This document shows positions 12,185 through 25,347 of a stretch of DNA of 64,000 nucleotides, piece by piece. A program made the translations under genes and the position numbers. The stretch is taken from the NCBI GenBank assembly GCA_037957365.1, contig JARHVA010002004.1, positions 767,001 through 831,000 of the forward strand. The letters are read 5' to 3'. The first letter of the stretch is position 1. Each line of letters begins with the position of its first letter. The stretch is from Torreya grandis (Eukaryota > Streptophyta > Pinopsida > Cupressales > Taxaceae). Under the pieces are notes generated by a model. That model searched no databases. It saw nothing but the letters and a program-made list of their open reading frames with translations, and was not told the origin of the DNA.

Positions 12185-12186
12185 AT

Positions 12187-12645
12187 TTTTAGGAATATAA
12201 AACATAGATAAATATTAATAAAAACATATAAAATTTTTTTTAAAAAAAAAAAAAAGGTTTAATGTAGTTCTACCAAAATGGGCTATGTCCACACAAAAAT
12301 AGATAGTTCTTCTCTTACTTAGTTCAAAAAATTAAGGAATAAAATTGTAATACATCCACTACAATTTTATCTTCACTCACACTTAGTGTGCCACCATGAT
12401 TGCAATGCCCTCATATCAGTGGTGGGTTACATATTAGGGGAAAATTGACCAAAATAATCTCTACCATTAGATTTGAAACCTAATAGTGAATGGTCTAGAT
12501 TTACTATAAAGTCACAATATGTTACAATACGTTTTTGACCCACCTGATCCCCCATGGTGACCTTAGTGGGGGGCATTTCCCCCTACCCAAACCTTTGATG
12601 TTTGGAATTGGGCATTATAATAAGATCAGACTCCACCATGCAACA
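12187..12645 (-). repeat. C1 5' LTR (right)
   Basis: 459 bp, beginning ttttaggaatat (originally tgtta...) and ending ccaccatgcaaca. It shares diagnostic positions with the right LTRs of C2, C3 and C5, such as tagtgaatgg and gacccacct, whereas left LTRs mostly have tagtcaatgg and cacccccttgg. Confidence 0.9.
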
Positions 12646-13086
12646 GTAAGAAATGATGTCTTAATAAAATATAAGGCTTAATCATTTTGAAATAATAACA
12701 TAAAACACTAAAATAAACACATTTTACCATTTATATAAAATTCATAAGAAAAAGACTATGATTACTAAAACAAAAAAAATGTGAGGCTCGTGATGAGTAT
12801 ATGTAATTGCAAGAACCATCATAATAAATCATAGATGGATAAAAATATTTATTTTTCAATACAGATTATAAACAATATTTATAAACCATATGACGTTATT
12901 GCTCATAGCCTTAGTGAGGTATAAAATGTTTCACCTGTAAATGATAATAGCTAAGAAAAATGCATGGATTGGTCATGCTAAAAAACTCCAGTGGATATAG
13001 ACATGGGTCTCCTAAAATGTGCATTTGTGAATCCTGATACACTTACCCAATTTGTCATTTATGCATACGATAAAATAAATAAAACC

Positions 13087-13162
<76 letters not shown>

Positions 13163-13476
13163 CTTATGTTTCCATTAAAACTTGTAAGTCAAAATAACTC
13201 ATTTCAAGTGATTCATAGATTAACTACACTGAAATCAACTATAGTTTAAGAATTCAAGAAATGATGGCAAGTGAAATTTTTGTTTTTAAATTTTAAACAA
13301 ACATTTGGATCCATATTAGAATTTTTTAAATGATTTAGGTTATAACCCTAGTGAGGTATAAAAAACCTCATCTAGATGTGGTGATGGAAACTAAAGATAA
13401 GGAGTCTTGAAGTCACTGTTATTCTTCCTATCTTCCTATATGATAAATACTTGATATCCTCTTCCCTTAAAAAACT
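12646..13476. other. Leader continuation after C1
   Basis: Host sequence resuming after the copia insertion, starting with gtaag. Counterparts are 30282-30510, 36674-37400 and 63375-64000. It holds a repeated cctTagtgaggtataaaa phrase (near 12909 and 13350) and the TAA microsatellite. U1 and U4 share about 60 bp (13165-13225; 63835-63900) that U2 lacks at 37135-37145. No gene was seen. Confidence 0.5.
13087..13159. repeat. (TAA)n microsatellite
   Basis: About 24 uninterrupted TAA units. The matching sites in U2 (37120) and U4 (63815) have only one to three units, so this is a local expansion. The poly-Ile frame across it is not a gene. Confidence 0.97.
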
Positions 13477-13950
13477 TCACACATGAAATGATATGGCCCA
13501 ATGGGAATGAAGAAGGCATGATGGTGCATGAAGGTCAACATTAAATAGTGTAATGATCAAATAATTGAATGCGAGGTGATGGGTAATAACTGTAGGGTGA
13601 TGAGACTTTAATGCCTCATCACCTTGAATAAGGTGTATTGATTTTGTTGGTTGTGTGTTATTAACCAAAGCTTAACTGGTAAATGTTTTGTGCCCGCTTG
13701 GATTTTTATTGGTGATTTTACCATCACTAATCGATCTGACCTCCAAAATGGTACCATAATGACCCCTTGCACAATAATAAAACCCATGGGTCCATACTAC
13801 CATGTCAGATGTCTAAACCAAGAATTAAAATGTTGACACATTAATATATCGATCAATTTTAATTTTAGGTGTTGATGTGGCATGATTTAAATTCCACATA
13901 AACACAAAGTTAAATCTCAAGACTTTTGAGTCCTATCCTTTAACGAGGTG
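13477..13950. other. Hairpin-bearing conserved block, U1
   Basis: This block is less AT-rich than its surroundings and is shared with 37400-37880. It includes a perfect 9-bp inverted repeat, ggtgatgag at 13596-13604 and ctcatcacc at 13615-13623. A smaller foldback ggtt...aacc follows near 13650. No coding family was recognised. It could be structured leader RNA or part of an LTR; this is undecided. Confidence 0.45.
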
Positions 13951-14989
13951 TAGACAAAATAAAGTTGAACAGACCAAATTAAGGTCCTTTTGTTGTCTCA
14001 ATGATGATAAATCTGATTTTATTTTAAAGAAATCACTAAATAATTATTTATTTGTAAGTAAAATGACAAATAAAAATTTTGGAAGAAAAATTAAAATGGA
14101 GGCTTTGTTTTGCACTTTTAAATCTCCAAAAGCTTTTGGGAAGGATGTATTTGATTTTTTAATATCCAATTCTTGCCAAGTGAATTTTATTGTTTGTATA
14201 TTTTATTGACTTGGTAATCACTCTTAGAAAAATGTGTTCGTACATATGAATAATAAAATTATAAACAAGATTATAAACCTTTTTTTTTTAAATTTTGTGT
14301 TGTCTATATATATGATAACTTAAAAAAAGTAGATTTAATTTGGAATATTACATAAGCTTTGTTTATATATCACATAGATACAATAATTATAGATATTTAT
14401 TATATAAGATGTATTTATTTTTATCTGATCTATTCAATTACAGCTTTCCTAATACTTTTTTACAAGATTAATATAATAATGCATTCAAAAGGCATATCTT
14501 TATAGCTTGGTTCTATTGTGATTATTTTTTTTTCCCAATATTGGTTTTATACATAATTCACATTTTATATCTATATGAATGTATACAATATTTTTATTTT
14601 CCATAAAATAATATCATTTATTTTTAAAACTATACCGCATGCTAGGTTAAATAATCGAAGTTTAGTGATAGAAGTGCATGTTATGTTTATGTAAATTTAT
14701 TTATGCTTAATAACTAATATTTGGAATTGTGGGAATTTTATTTGTATAGTGAAATATTTTACTTTTGGTATGCCAATTTTTAAAAATAGCTTAAGATTTG
14801 TGTTTTATGGTTGACATCATCTTCTTTATATATATTTTTTAACCAACTCTTACAATTTTTTTTACCAATGTTTTTTCTTAAATCCGTGTAAGTTTTATAC
14901 ATGTATAATTTCACATAATTTATCACAAAGAACATGATTTTTCTAAAATTTAATTTAAAAAAAAAGAATTTTAACAAAGGATTGGATGG
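13951..14989. other. AT-rich sequence, nothing recognised
   Basis: Very AT-rich, with poly-T runs and no domain in any frame. It aligns with 37900-38763 of U2. Confidence 0.5.
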
Positions 14990-15870
14990 TATCGATATTT
15001 TAGGGTATGGATAGAATATCATTTTATGAAAAAGATTCAAGTTCAAAATTAGCATGAAAAATTTAGAGTTATTTATGCATAAACATGATAAAAATCATGC
15101 TCCACATTTGTGAGGAAAGATAAGAAACAGAGCCAAATCTAGCCATTATGTTCCTCATCCACAAATATATTTAAATGAGACATATGGTTTTATTAATTTG
15201 GATGAATATTACACTTTTTCAAATTATTTTCAACATGTTAATCAAGGAGCTGAAAATTATTCACAACAAAACTGAAAAATGGAAGAAATTGTTTTATTAA
15301 CTCAAAATTTTAAAATTGATAATACTAATGAGGAGATGGAAAATAATGCAAAGATAATATTTGGCCAAAACATGTTGTGATTTCCCATTAATTTTAAATT
15401 TTGATGAGGTGTATGAAGATGTAAACCATGGAAACCGTGGAAAGGGAGATTCGAATAAAGTGAAAAATGGTGTAAATTTTAGTTGTGAAATATAATTGAC
15501 ATGATTTCAATGCAAATAAAAGTGCACGAAGTTGAAAAATACCTTATAAATAGTAATAATTTGGAACACCATAAGGGCTACACCTTCAACATGGAGTTTT
15601 TATGAAGAAATAAATTTCATTATTGAGAAAACTTACAAGCTGATAGGTTTTATGAAAGGTTATGATAGAAAATAATGGGTCAATCTAAGCATGATTGAAA
15701 TGTAAAAAGATATAAAATGAAAATCATATAAATAAATTCCACCTATTAATATTTGAAAAAATTGAAGTGGTGCATATCCAATAAATTCAATAAGTAGGGA
15801 GAAATTGGATAAGTAGAATCTCCAATTAATTTTGGAAAAATAGTGCTTCCTTCAATTTGGAATGTTGGAG
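14990..15870 (+). pseudogene. Decayed + strand coding region of unknown family, U1
   Basis: One + frame reads with few stops through NHAPHL, SSHYVPHPQIYLNETYGF, NLDEYYTFSNYFQHVNQG and KMEEIVLLTQNFKID, up to about 15380. After frameshifts it continues with EEINFIIEKTYKLIGFMKG near 15600-15670. The U2 copy (38764-39640) reads the same words with different substitutions and stops. It lies downstream of the promoter-like region and upstream of integrase, where gag would be expected. I do not recognise the family; a gag remnant is the favoured but unproven guess. Confidence 0.5.
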
Positions 15871-18025
15871 ATGCTAATACTTATCTATTTTTTAATTATT
15901 TTTTTATTGTAGAACAATTCAAATGATTATCATCATGAGTACCACCATGAGAATTAACACACACATCTTAATTTTTTTTTTGTGCATTATAGATTCCTTG
16001 CAATAAAACACATTGAAAATGGTGTTAGTTTACATAGTTTGTAGGAGTATAATATTTTTCAGGGCAATATGATAACTTAATATGTGTGCCATAAAATATA
16101 TAACAAATAATTTAACATAGAGTTAAAATGGGAGAATCACTTGGTACCTTTTGTGTGGTCATGCACATATAAATTAGGATCATATTTCTTTATACTAAAA
16201 ACAATTTCCCACTAAATTTTCCTTCTTAGTTTTTTAATTAAATGTGAAGGTGGTGATTTTGTTATTTGTGGCACTAGCATTGACATGACATGAAGAGGTG
16301 GTACTAATAAATCCCATGGGATTTATGTCTTCTAACATCATCATAGCATGATTTATCCAAGTTTTAAACATTAACATGATACATGTGAATAGGAATATAG
16401 TTTGACTCTACACATGAGCAAATTGGGAAACATTGGAAAAAATTGCTATGCTAATGTAACTAAGCAATAGGAATATTAATTAGTTAAGGACTTCAGTTCA
16501 TGTCAACATTCAAAATTAGTCATTCATTTTCTATTTAACTAACATGAAATGTTTAATTGTTAAAACTATAATTTGAAGCATGTTTTTTTTAAAGAAATTA
16601 TAGGATTTTAATTATAACACAACATTATTTAGTGCAAAAAAGAGCTATTTTAATATTATATTTAAATATATAGATTAAAAATTAAAGTACATTCACATAT
16701 TAAACATGTACTATTGTAGTGAGTCTACATTGCAAATTTACATAAAAACTCAATTTTAAACAATTTACAATATAAATATAGGGACTAACTGCTACATGGA
16801 GGTATGGATATGTCTCATGATAATATTTTGATTTCAATAGAATAAATAACAAATACAATGTGCTATTAAATTTAAATATAGGGACTAGTCACTATGTCGC
16901 CCTTGTTTATAAATTTCACTTTAATTTAATTTATATTAAAAAAAGTACTGTGATGTGATTTTAGTAGCTGTTATCCAAAGGAACAATATAAAAAATAGTT
17001 TAGTGGGTCTATTTATTATATTATTTTTGGTCTAGAAATATGATGTTCGAACTTCTGTAACAAATTTTTATGGCTATTTTACAAATTTAATTTAGTGATG
17101 TAATTAATTAGATATCCACTTAACAAACAAGTTAAAAATATAAAATATGAAACAAGAAATATAAACTATCTATTAACATTGACCAATATGTCTTTAAGGT
17201 ACACTATCCACTCATTATTCTACTTCTAGTGAGTAAATATGAAATATATACATGGAAAAATAGATTTGTCACTCCATCTCCACCCCTATGATTGATTAAA
17301 GACTATGAATCTCCAAAATAGGTTACAATGATAACACTTATAATTTTGTACAAAGTATATTTTATAAATTATTTATGGGTAAAGAAAGTATGGGGGAAAT
17401 TTTCTAGAAGATTTTTTGACATATATCTATAAGGTTTGATTAAAATATAAAACAAGGAGAGAATATTTAGAGGAAACATGATAAATGAATAACATGAGTA
17501 CACTTAATTTGAAATAGTAATGTTTAAGAATAACATTGGACTGCACCCCCTTTTTTAACAAAAATTGTATAGAGTTTACAAATGACATTTTCTATTCATT
17601 GCTTGTTTTAATATATTGGTGGGTCCCCTGAATGTATGGATTACTTAGGATGATAATTTAAATGACATACCACTTGCACAGGGCTTGTCTACACTTCGAA
17701 TATTCAAAACAAAAATACTTTTCCCATATAACTCTAAATATTATTCTTAACAATAGGTACAAAAATCACACCACAAATATTTTTCTATGTTTATATTCAC
17801 ATTTGCTATCTTTTTTATATGAATATGTTTCTAAATTGACATATGCTTTTAAAGTTATTATATCATGTGTGATACTTCATGTTTTCCTATTTTAAATGGG
17901 TCACCCACAAAAAAAAAATCGTGTAAAACATTTTAGAAAGAGCTTCATTTTTATATTCCTTCTCTCTGAAAATTAGATCATTCACAAGAATTTGGGAAGC
18001 TAAACCAATATAGTTATTTTGTACA
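15871..18025. other. AT-rich filler before U2 integrase
   Basis: Reverse transcriptase and RNase H should lie here in an intact gypsy element, but no YxDD or other RT motif was found. About 1.15 kb (roughly 15775-16925) has no counterpart in U2, where the sequence jumps near 39640-39720. So it is either U1-specific sequence or a U2 deletion. The last 100 bases match 40735-40830. Confidence 0.45.
17662..17895 (+). other. Short shared ORF, 77 codons, unknown
   Basis: It shares the stretch HITLNIILNNRY..HTTNI.LCLYSHL and the C-terminal position of its stop with 40414-40689 in U2. It is hydrophobic with no signature. It lies just upstream of integrase but does not resemble reverse transcriptase or RNase H. 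It may be open by chance. Confidence 0.2.
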
Positions 18026-18124
18026 CATTGGGAGAAAAAATGTGAAAACTCTCAACCGTTTGTTTGACAACTTTAAAACATCAATTTCAAAAGTCTTTGT
18101 CTAAAAAATACCTTAATTAAAGGG
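18026..18124 (+). other. U2 lead-in to gypsy integrase
   Basis: Same sequence as the window start (cattgggagaaaaaatgtg). The upstream sequence (ttttgtaca) is also shared with 40822-40830, which shows that the repeat unit is continuous across this point and that the unit boundary used here is arbitrary. Confidence 0.6.
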
Positions 18125-19030
18125 CATGGGAATCTAATCATGCCTTATCCCTATATTTTAAACTTACAATGAGCCCATGGCCTTTTTTAGTATGAGAATA
18201 AGATCTTATTGGAAAAAATATTCCTACCTCATCAAATGGACATAATTTCATTATTACACCCACAAAGTATTTTACAAAAAGGGTGGAAGTTATGCCACTA
18301 ATATGCACCATAGGCCTTCAAATATTTTTTTGCTTTAGAATCCCATCCAAAATCATTCACATAATGGAAAATAATTTACGAATCAAGAATGGGAAGACAT
18401 GTGCAATTGATATCATATTGATTAACATTTATCCACACACTATTACCCTAGGGCAATGGCCAAGCAGAAGTAATAGACAAAATTCTTGAAAGCATACATA
18501 AGAATATTTCCATTGATGTTGGAATAAAATGGCATCCACAACTATATCCTATACTTTGCTCATATATAAGTAGTGTCTGAATGCCTACTAGGACCACTCC
18601 ATCCTCTTTGGAATTTCGAATAGATGCAATCTTTTTAGATGTAATTGAACACCCTTCATTATGTATATCCTTATGGGGCATCATAATAAAAATTGAGTAT
18701 AAAAATGAGAGGCTACATGATCTAAAATTATTGGATGAAAATTGGAAAAATGTCTTTGATCACCTTAGAGAATATCAGGAATAGCTCAAAGGCCAATATT
18801 GTACGAAAATTTAGTCTTGAGAATTTAAAATTGGTGACCTAATCCTTAAGGAAAATTAGAAAAACACCAATGTTTAATGGAAAAGGAAGGGATATTTTAA
18901 AGTAAATTGGATTAGGAAGTATTTTATTATTACCAAATTTGGATCAAAGGAATATAAAATGGCCATTCTAGATGTAGATGAGCTTGATGATCCAATAAAT
19001 ATAATGCATATAAAACAATTCTATTTGTAA
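18125..19030 (+). pseudogene. Gypsy integrase remnant, U2
   Basis: Same domain order as in U1. It starts HGNLIMPYP (from an HGNLIHA-type motif). The first Asp codon is kept (18202-18204). The second Asp region is damaged by a one-base deletion and a D-to-H change near 18350-18370. The Glu is kept (18467-18469) in GNGQAE, preceded by the same Q-to-TAG stop as U1 (18449-18451). The C-terminal part keeps a 67-codon open frame (18581-18784). It ends IMHIKQFYL then TAA. Confidence 0.85.
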
Positions 19031-21380
19031 TATGGCCTAAAATTTTTGATCCTCCATTTAGAAGACCCCATATTTTGGATAACTCTTATGCATCACTACT
19101 TTACTATCCATCATTCTTCCTCATCTCTCATCATTACCATCTTCCCATCTGGTCCACTCACCTTCCATATGAACCTGATCGTAATGGTGGTTTTAAGATA
19201 TTTGATTCGAAAATAAATAGATATGACTCTCAAAAAGGGTTAGATTAATGCTAAAAGTATAGAGGTGATAACTATTAAAGAGAAATTTTGAACATATAAT
19301 CCACTTTGAAAACCATGTTTCCTTCTGACATCCAAATCTTAAAAAAATCAATTCTTCTAGATGGCTCTTCTCCCTATCATCCTTAATGGCACCAAATTTT
19401 ACTTATATCTTCTCATTACCCTAAGCATATACCTTACTACACCCACTAACTTCATTATTAAATAAGGCTCGTTGCTTATACCTCCTGCAATATGTATAAC
19501 TCATTTTATCAAAAATTGTAAATAGAATCTTAAATTTTTATCTAGTTCCTAGGATTATAATCATATCTGGTTTGATCCTATCTTAATTCTTGCTAGATTA
19601 CTGTTCCCTATTGTCATTAGTAAATATTCTAGGATAATTTTTAAATTATACATTTTGGCCTAACACCCTCTTATCCATGTAATGAGTAGTCTTGTCTATA
19701 TTTGTTTAACCAAGTTCCTTGAACATATTATTATCATTTTTCTTGTAAATAAATTTTAATCCATTTGGCACTCTTATACATAGTAGTTAAATATTAATTA
19801 GGTCACAGGTCCATTTTACTTCCGTTAACTTCATAAATACATTATGCATCCTTTAAGCTATGTTTTTTAGAATTTTTTATCACATCATCTTTTAAGTATA
19901 TAAATTTAACCTATTGTCCATATGAAAATATTTGTTTATCATAATTAATTTTTTTAATTAATATCTATGTTGTGTAAATAATTATTGTAATCTTCTATGT
20001 TGTTTTAATTATTTGTAATCAGTTTGTTTGTAAATGTTTGAATTATATTTTTTTTAAGTATTGTATTTTGTGAATTTTCGGTTTTGGTCTAGGAAAGAGA
20101 ATGGCCCCAACTGACTATCCATTATGAAATTGGGAATCTCATTAAAGAATTTCCCTCTTAAACTCCCCATGTAATATAAGTCAATGTGACCTTGACTATC
20201 CAAATGTCATAGGTATATTCTTAACTAAGTCTAATAGTAAAACTAGATTTCTTACATTTCAAGTGGATTTGAGACACCCCACAACCTATATAACCTAATC
20301 ATTAAACTATCCCATTTGACCACCCTAAACTACTAACTAATCCATTAACCTTCTTGTTATAGGAGGGTTTACCCATTATCAATTTATGAGACATATCGTT
20401 ATCTCACTAAAGGACCACATACCTAAATCTTAACACATGTCACAAGTTATAACACATTTTATTTCATTATAATCTCATATTATGTCATTTACTATGTTTA
20501 ATACAACATATCAATTAAAACCTAACATCACATCATCTATCTAAAAACCATGTCATCTACATCATCATATACATGAAATTAAAAGACATCCACATTATCA
20601 TATACATTAAATTAAAGAACACACATAAAATACATAGTAATACATAATATTTATACATGTAAACAAATTATAAAATCCACATCACATACAAATATAATCA
20701 TCTCCTAATTATAATCAATCAAATCCAATATCGAATCTAACAAATACATCACAACCTCATATGAGAAATATAGATAAACATGCCATATAACATAATAAAT
20801 CTCATCATAATCACATAAATGCATGTCCAAAATGTAAAAAATGTCACCTCAAACCCAGATCATGATAGTCCTGGTGGTCTCCTATCTGATTGATGTACAA
20901 AATGAGTAGATTTGGTTGTATAAGATGGAGCTCACTGATCTACTAGCACCACACCCTTGTAAAGACCCCTATAACTAGGCCTCTTTAGTCAGACTTGGTA
21001 TTTGAACTATCACATCTCTTAATCCATTTCTCTTGAATAGTGTGTCCCCCTCATCCAAGGTCTCCTCAGCTACTTGTAACTCTACCTCTCTTTAGCCAAA
21101 TCGAGTCTAAATCTAACCTATCTAACCTTGTGGGGATGTTATATTTACTATTATAGCCTAAATCTAACCTATCTAAACCTATAGAGTTTTTATATATGTA
21201 TCTTTGTCCTAAATCTGACCTGTTTGAACCTATAGAGCTACTAACTATGCATTTGAGGTTCTAATCTATCCCAACCATGTCATTAGGTGAGATAATATTG
21301 GGCCCATCTACATATCCTATTACACTATTTATCATTGTAAATATACCAACTCTAGGAAATATTTGTCTCTCTTAACACTG
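19031..21380. other. Gypsy 3' region, non-coding, U2
   Basis: Counterpart of 1034-3379, with an 80-bp deletion near 20821 that removes the region of the short minus ORF. No genes recognised. Confidence 0.55.
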
Positions 21381-22780
21381 ATCCTGGCCACTTTAGCCAC
21401 CCGAGCCCTCACCTTGCAATGAAGACTACAAATTTGTTCCTAGTTTACCACACTAATAGGTGGACTAGAAGGCCCCAGAACATCAGTTCCTTTCCCCCTC
21501 GCTCCCTGATCCCCCCAACCCACACCATTATTACCCTTGGCTACACCATAATCACCCCCATCAATAACCATCAAATCTTTATCAATCCTATAATGACCAT
21601 TATCCCCGCCATATCTCTTAGCCTATAACTATAGCCTCTATGCCCATCATCTCCTCAAACATTCCTATGCCTATAAGAACCTTCATACTACCCATCTCCT
21701 CTTATGAACCTATGATGGTATCAATAATATCTATGGACATCTCTATTTACACCATCTTATATAATTTATAGTAATTTCAAGATCTTTTATAGCTATCTAA
21801 TAATCATATACTACAAGAATTATGTTATCATCATCTACCTATGCCAATGCCTTCTCAATTATATGCCCCTACTCAGGCTTATCTCTATCACTCTTTTCAA
21901 ATAAATCCTCCTCTCCTAGGAGATCCTAATAATGTAAAAACTATCTTTGTACTATATTAGAATGATATCTCTTTATGTTGTAATCTTGATGCCCTATCAA
22001 ATAATACGTTGTTAGCATATAGGTATAGTTTGTATCCTCTTCCCATCCCCACTATACCATCATGTATGGCTTCCAAATAGTATAGTCCTAATCAAAATAT
22101 CTAATTCCTTATTATAAAGTCTTATATCGCATACATGAGCTCTCTTCACTCCAAAAATGTTGTACCATCTAAACACTAGTAAATGATAAAGATTTTGAAT
22201 CGTTCATGTGCCTAGTGATATATTGATTTCCGCATGATCCTAAAAATATATTTTTATCAATTATGAAGGTTAGAAATTCACCACTCTTATATATACCCCC
22301 ATATGAAGCTTCTGATACAATTGACCCAACACAATAGGTCCCCATGCAAAAAATTGATAATCATGCACCATGTCTACCATTACATCCCATAAACCTAGAT
22401 GAAACCACTGACCAATATTATTTTATAATAATATGATAGTAATAAGAAACATGAATATGAGGGTCAACCTATCAATATTATCATCTATGAAGGCCCTATC
22501 AATGCTAATGCATGAATCATGAAATCTGACCTATAGATGTCCACACAGCCATTACATAGTCATGCTCCATTCCCATGACCTCTAAAGGATCATATATCCT
22601 CTCATATGTGATCATAACATGTGTCACACATCCTCTGAAGTCACTACCATCTCTCATATGATGAAGTGAAAATTGCTTAGACTGTGATCTCTCCACCAAC
22701 ATATTGATGAGATCATGTTAATATAATATATGCTAGTCATCTCTATCACTCCAATATCAACTAGCCTTAAATGATACAAC
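21381..22780 (-). pseudogene. PMD pseudogene, antisense, U2
   Basis: Same minus-strand gene as 3380-4800. The TLEDV-like stretch survives as VTSEDV, then a TGA at 22612-22614 in the same codon as the other copies, then HMRGY. A frame at 22517-22702 keeps MLVERSQSKQF, matching the ALVERW..F region. The Gly/Asp-rich GDQGV-type tail lies near 21480-21570. Frameshifts are frequent. It is followed, in the 5' direction of the gene, by repeats and the conserved block. Confidence 0.75.
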
Positions 22781-23341
22781 TTATCTAATAATAGTGTTCA
22801 TCATAGTCTAGATGATAACACACCTAAATCTTCCTAAACCACCAAACCTATTAGTCCTTAATCACTACAAACTAACACCCTAACCAAAATTTTTCATATC
22901 CCATACCTTCCCTACCTATCCATACCTATTATACCTATCCATATACCTATTACCATCATATCCCCTTACCCAAATAAGTCTTAAAAATAACCTTTATTAA
23001 AACCACTTTTGGCTCCTAACCCTAATTTACAATTTTTGGAAAATCGCTCTTCTCTTCTTTCTATCTTGAAAGATTACTACTCACCACCTAATGCCTTAAG
23101 AAACTGTAAGTCACCCTATGTGGTATTATAAAACTATATTTCACATGTGATGGTCTTCTGAAACCACAACTTACTACAAGTGATTTTTCAAAACAATGGG
23201 TAACAAGTGCATTAATCCTGATTACATGCATAAAACCGTAACTAGGGGCAATAACCCTAGTTCTAATTTTGTGTTGTTCAAATTTACCCCTCTTTAATAC
23301 CTTAATAAATATAATTAATGTCAAAAATGACAAACTAAGAT
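22781..23341 (-). other. PMD upstream region with short ORF, U2
   Basis: Contains the 81-codon minus ORF 23088-23333 (MSFLTLIIFIKVLKRGKFEQ...), the longest of the three counterparts. Its C-terminal part runs through the 30-bp repeats, visible as VKYSF and VTYSF at a 10-residue spacing. Confidence 0.35.
23092..23210. repeat. 30-bp tandem repeat, U2
   Basis: Repeat starts at about 23092, 23122, 23152 and 23182 give the same 30-bp period as in U1. Confidence 0.65.
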
Positions 23342-23451
23342 GGGGTACCTACTACTTGTCCTATCTCAGCTGGTGATTGGAACTCACAAACTCTTTATCT
23401 GTGGTGGGAAGCATGTGGGAATATAATCCATTCTTGATACCTCTAGAGTAA
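23342..23451. other. Conserved block of about 110 bp, U2
   Basis: Near-identical to 5398-5512, running from ggggtacctac to gatacctctagag. Confidence 0.55.
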
Positions 23452-25347
23452 GAGATTACAAACTCCAAGATTCAAAATTTCTTCTTTTACCCCAAAAAAT
23501 TCTATTTAACCTCCCATAAACCTATTCTTTTCACCTTTTACCCTAGTTTAGTCCATGTCAATCCTACCCAATTATCCAAATAACTCATTCTGATTCACAT
23601 GTCCATTTATCCATCATTTGATGAGATTTCTAATAAGCATTCTCCATCCCACAAGACATTTTAACCATTTTTAGGGGTATAGTCTTCTATTTCTCCACTC
23701 CTTTTTTAACATCTTGAGTCAAAACTACATCATCATGAGGTATTTTTACACTATGTGGGTAGCACTTAGCCACTTTTTAGTGACCAAATATAGCTTAGAC
23801 ACTAATTCCCATCCCATCTTCCCATGGTCACTCCAATATATCAAATCATGTTGAGATATTATCCTCTTATAAAATCTATCTATCATCATAAACCACTTAT
23901 CTTTTATCCTTTTCTCAGCCTATATCTCTCCCTTGCATGGGAATTTACAACAGCTCGTTGACTTATTTATCTATCCATTTATTGAACATATGTCTTTGTC
24001 TCAATAATATTTATCTTATACAATGAATCTACTTGCCTCTCTCCTCAACATTGGTATTTTATTAGGATTCATCTATGTTAATCATCATTTATAAGGTGTG
24101 TTCACCCTTAAGAATAGTCTTACACCTGGAACCTCTTTCCCTCACATTTATGCTTGGGGCATCTTATCATTACTATCTCAAATATAATCTAGAGCATTCC
24201 ATCCTCTGATCATCTTGCTCCTCACCCCATGATGTCCTTTTGAGTGGCCATTTTGTTCATTCCTATCTCCATAACCCATTGAGGGGGTAATGGTTTTTAT
24301 TTGAAAGACCATTACTCCCCACTTGTTCAGCCATAATTCCCTTTCAAAGAGGGTTAAATGTATAAATCTAAATCTTATCACCTTAACCATTTCACTACGT
24401 ATATCATTTATTAAAATTAAGCATGTAACAATAGTCCTAATAAAATAATTAAATTCCATTCCCCATTTAATGTTTCCTGCATCATGCAGACCTTCTTAAA
24501 CTCCCATGTTATATTAATCCCTTGATTATCCTAATAACATCCCATTAAGTCACTAATCCCACCCCATTAATTAACCACTTACCAATATAATATTAAATAT
24601 ATTATACCTACCCCTGGTCCCCCACCTCATTGGCCAAACCAACATATCCATAGCTTCTCCTACATACCTACATCCTTAAACCTCCCTAAAACCCCTAAAT
24701 TAATCCCTATTAATAGCTAATCAAATCTAAAAGCTTCTAAAATTTAGATCCTTCTCTAACTTTATATAATTCTCTAAAACTAGATAATTCTTATGAATTT
24801 ATATATATAATAGCTTTCATACCCTCATTTCATCCCCATTATCCTTGCATCCAAGAAGCCATTAATGTTTTCATGCTTAGTTCACATTTTGAATCCACCA
24901 TTATCAAGCAATCCAATAAGCATGCCAATAATCTTGTAGAATTCATTTAAAGATCCTGGAGGGAAGATAAGAGAAGAAAGATGATAGTAAGAATCTTCTT
25001 ATAATTTGTAATTTCTTCCATATTATCTTCATTTAATGTTTCTTGTAAATTTTGGGTTAAGTTACTATATATAGTAGATTTAATCCATAGCTCAAAATTT
25101 AAAAGCATACACCATATATTAAAAAATTAACCTTTAGTGGTTGGTAAATTTTGTAAACCAAAATCACTCATTCTGAATGACTCACACATGAACAACAAAA
25201 AATTAAAATGCATTCAGTAACATTGAATAAATCATAGAATGATTCACATTTTGACATTTTTTTGAACAAACAATCAAATCCTGAATAATTAAATAGAACC
25301 TAGAATACTAAAAAAACTTCCTTTCTTGAAAAAAACTAACATGTAAG
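23452..25347. other. Promoter-like and leader-like region, U2 first copy
   Basis: Counterpart of 5513-7496. Near 24785-24815 about 100 bp with the first TATA box have been lost, and tatatatataa remains. It ends in gtaag (25343-25347) at the C2 insertion site. No genes recognised. Confidence 0.45.

Noticed and set aside
12991..13197. ORF with a poly-isoleucine run
   Set aside because: Produced by the (TAA)n microsatellite; other units have only a few TAA repeats here.
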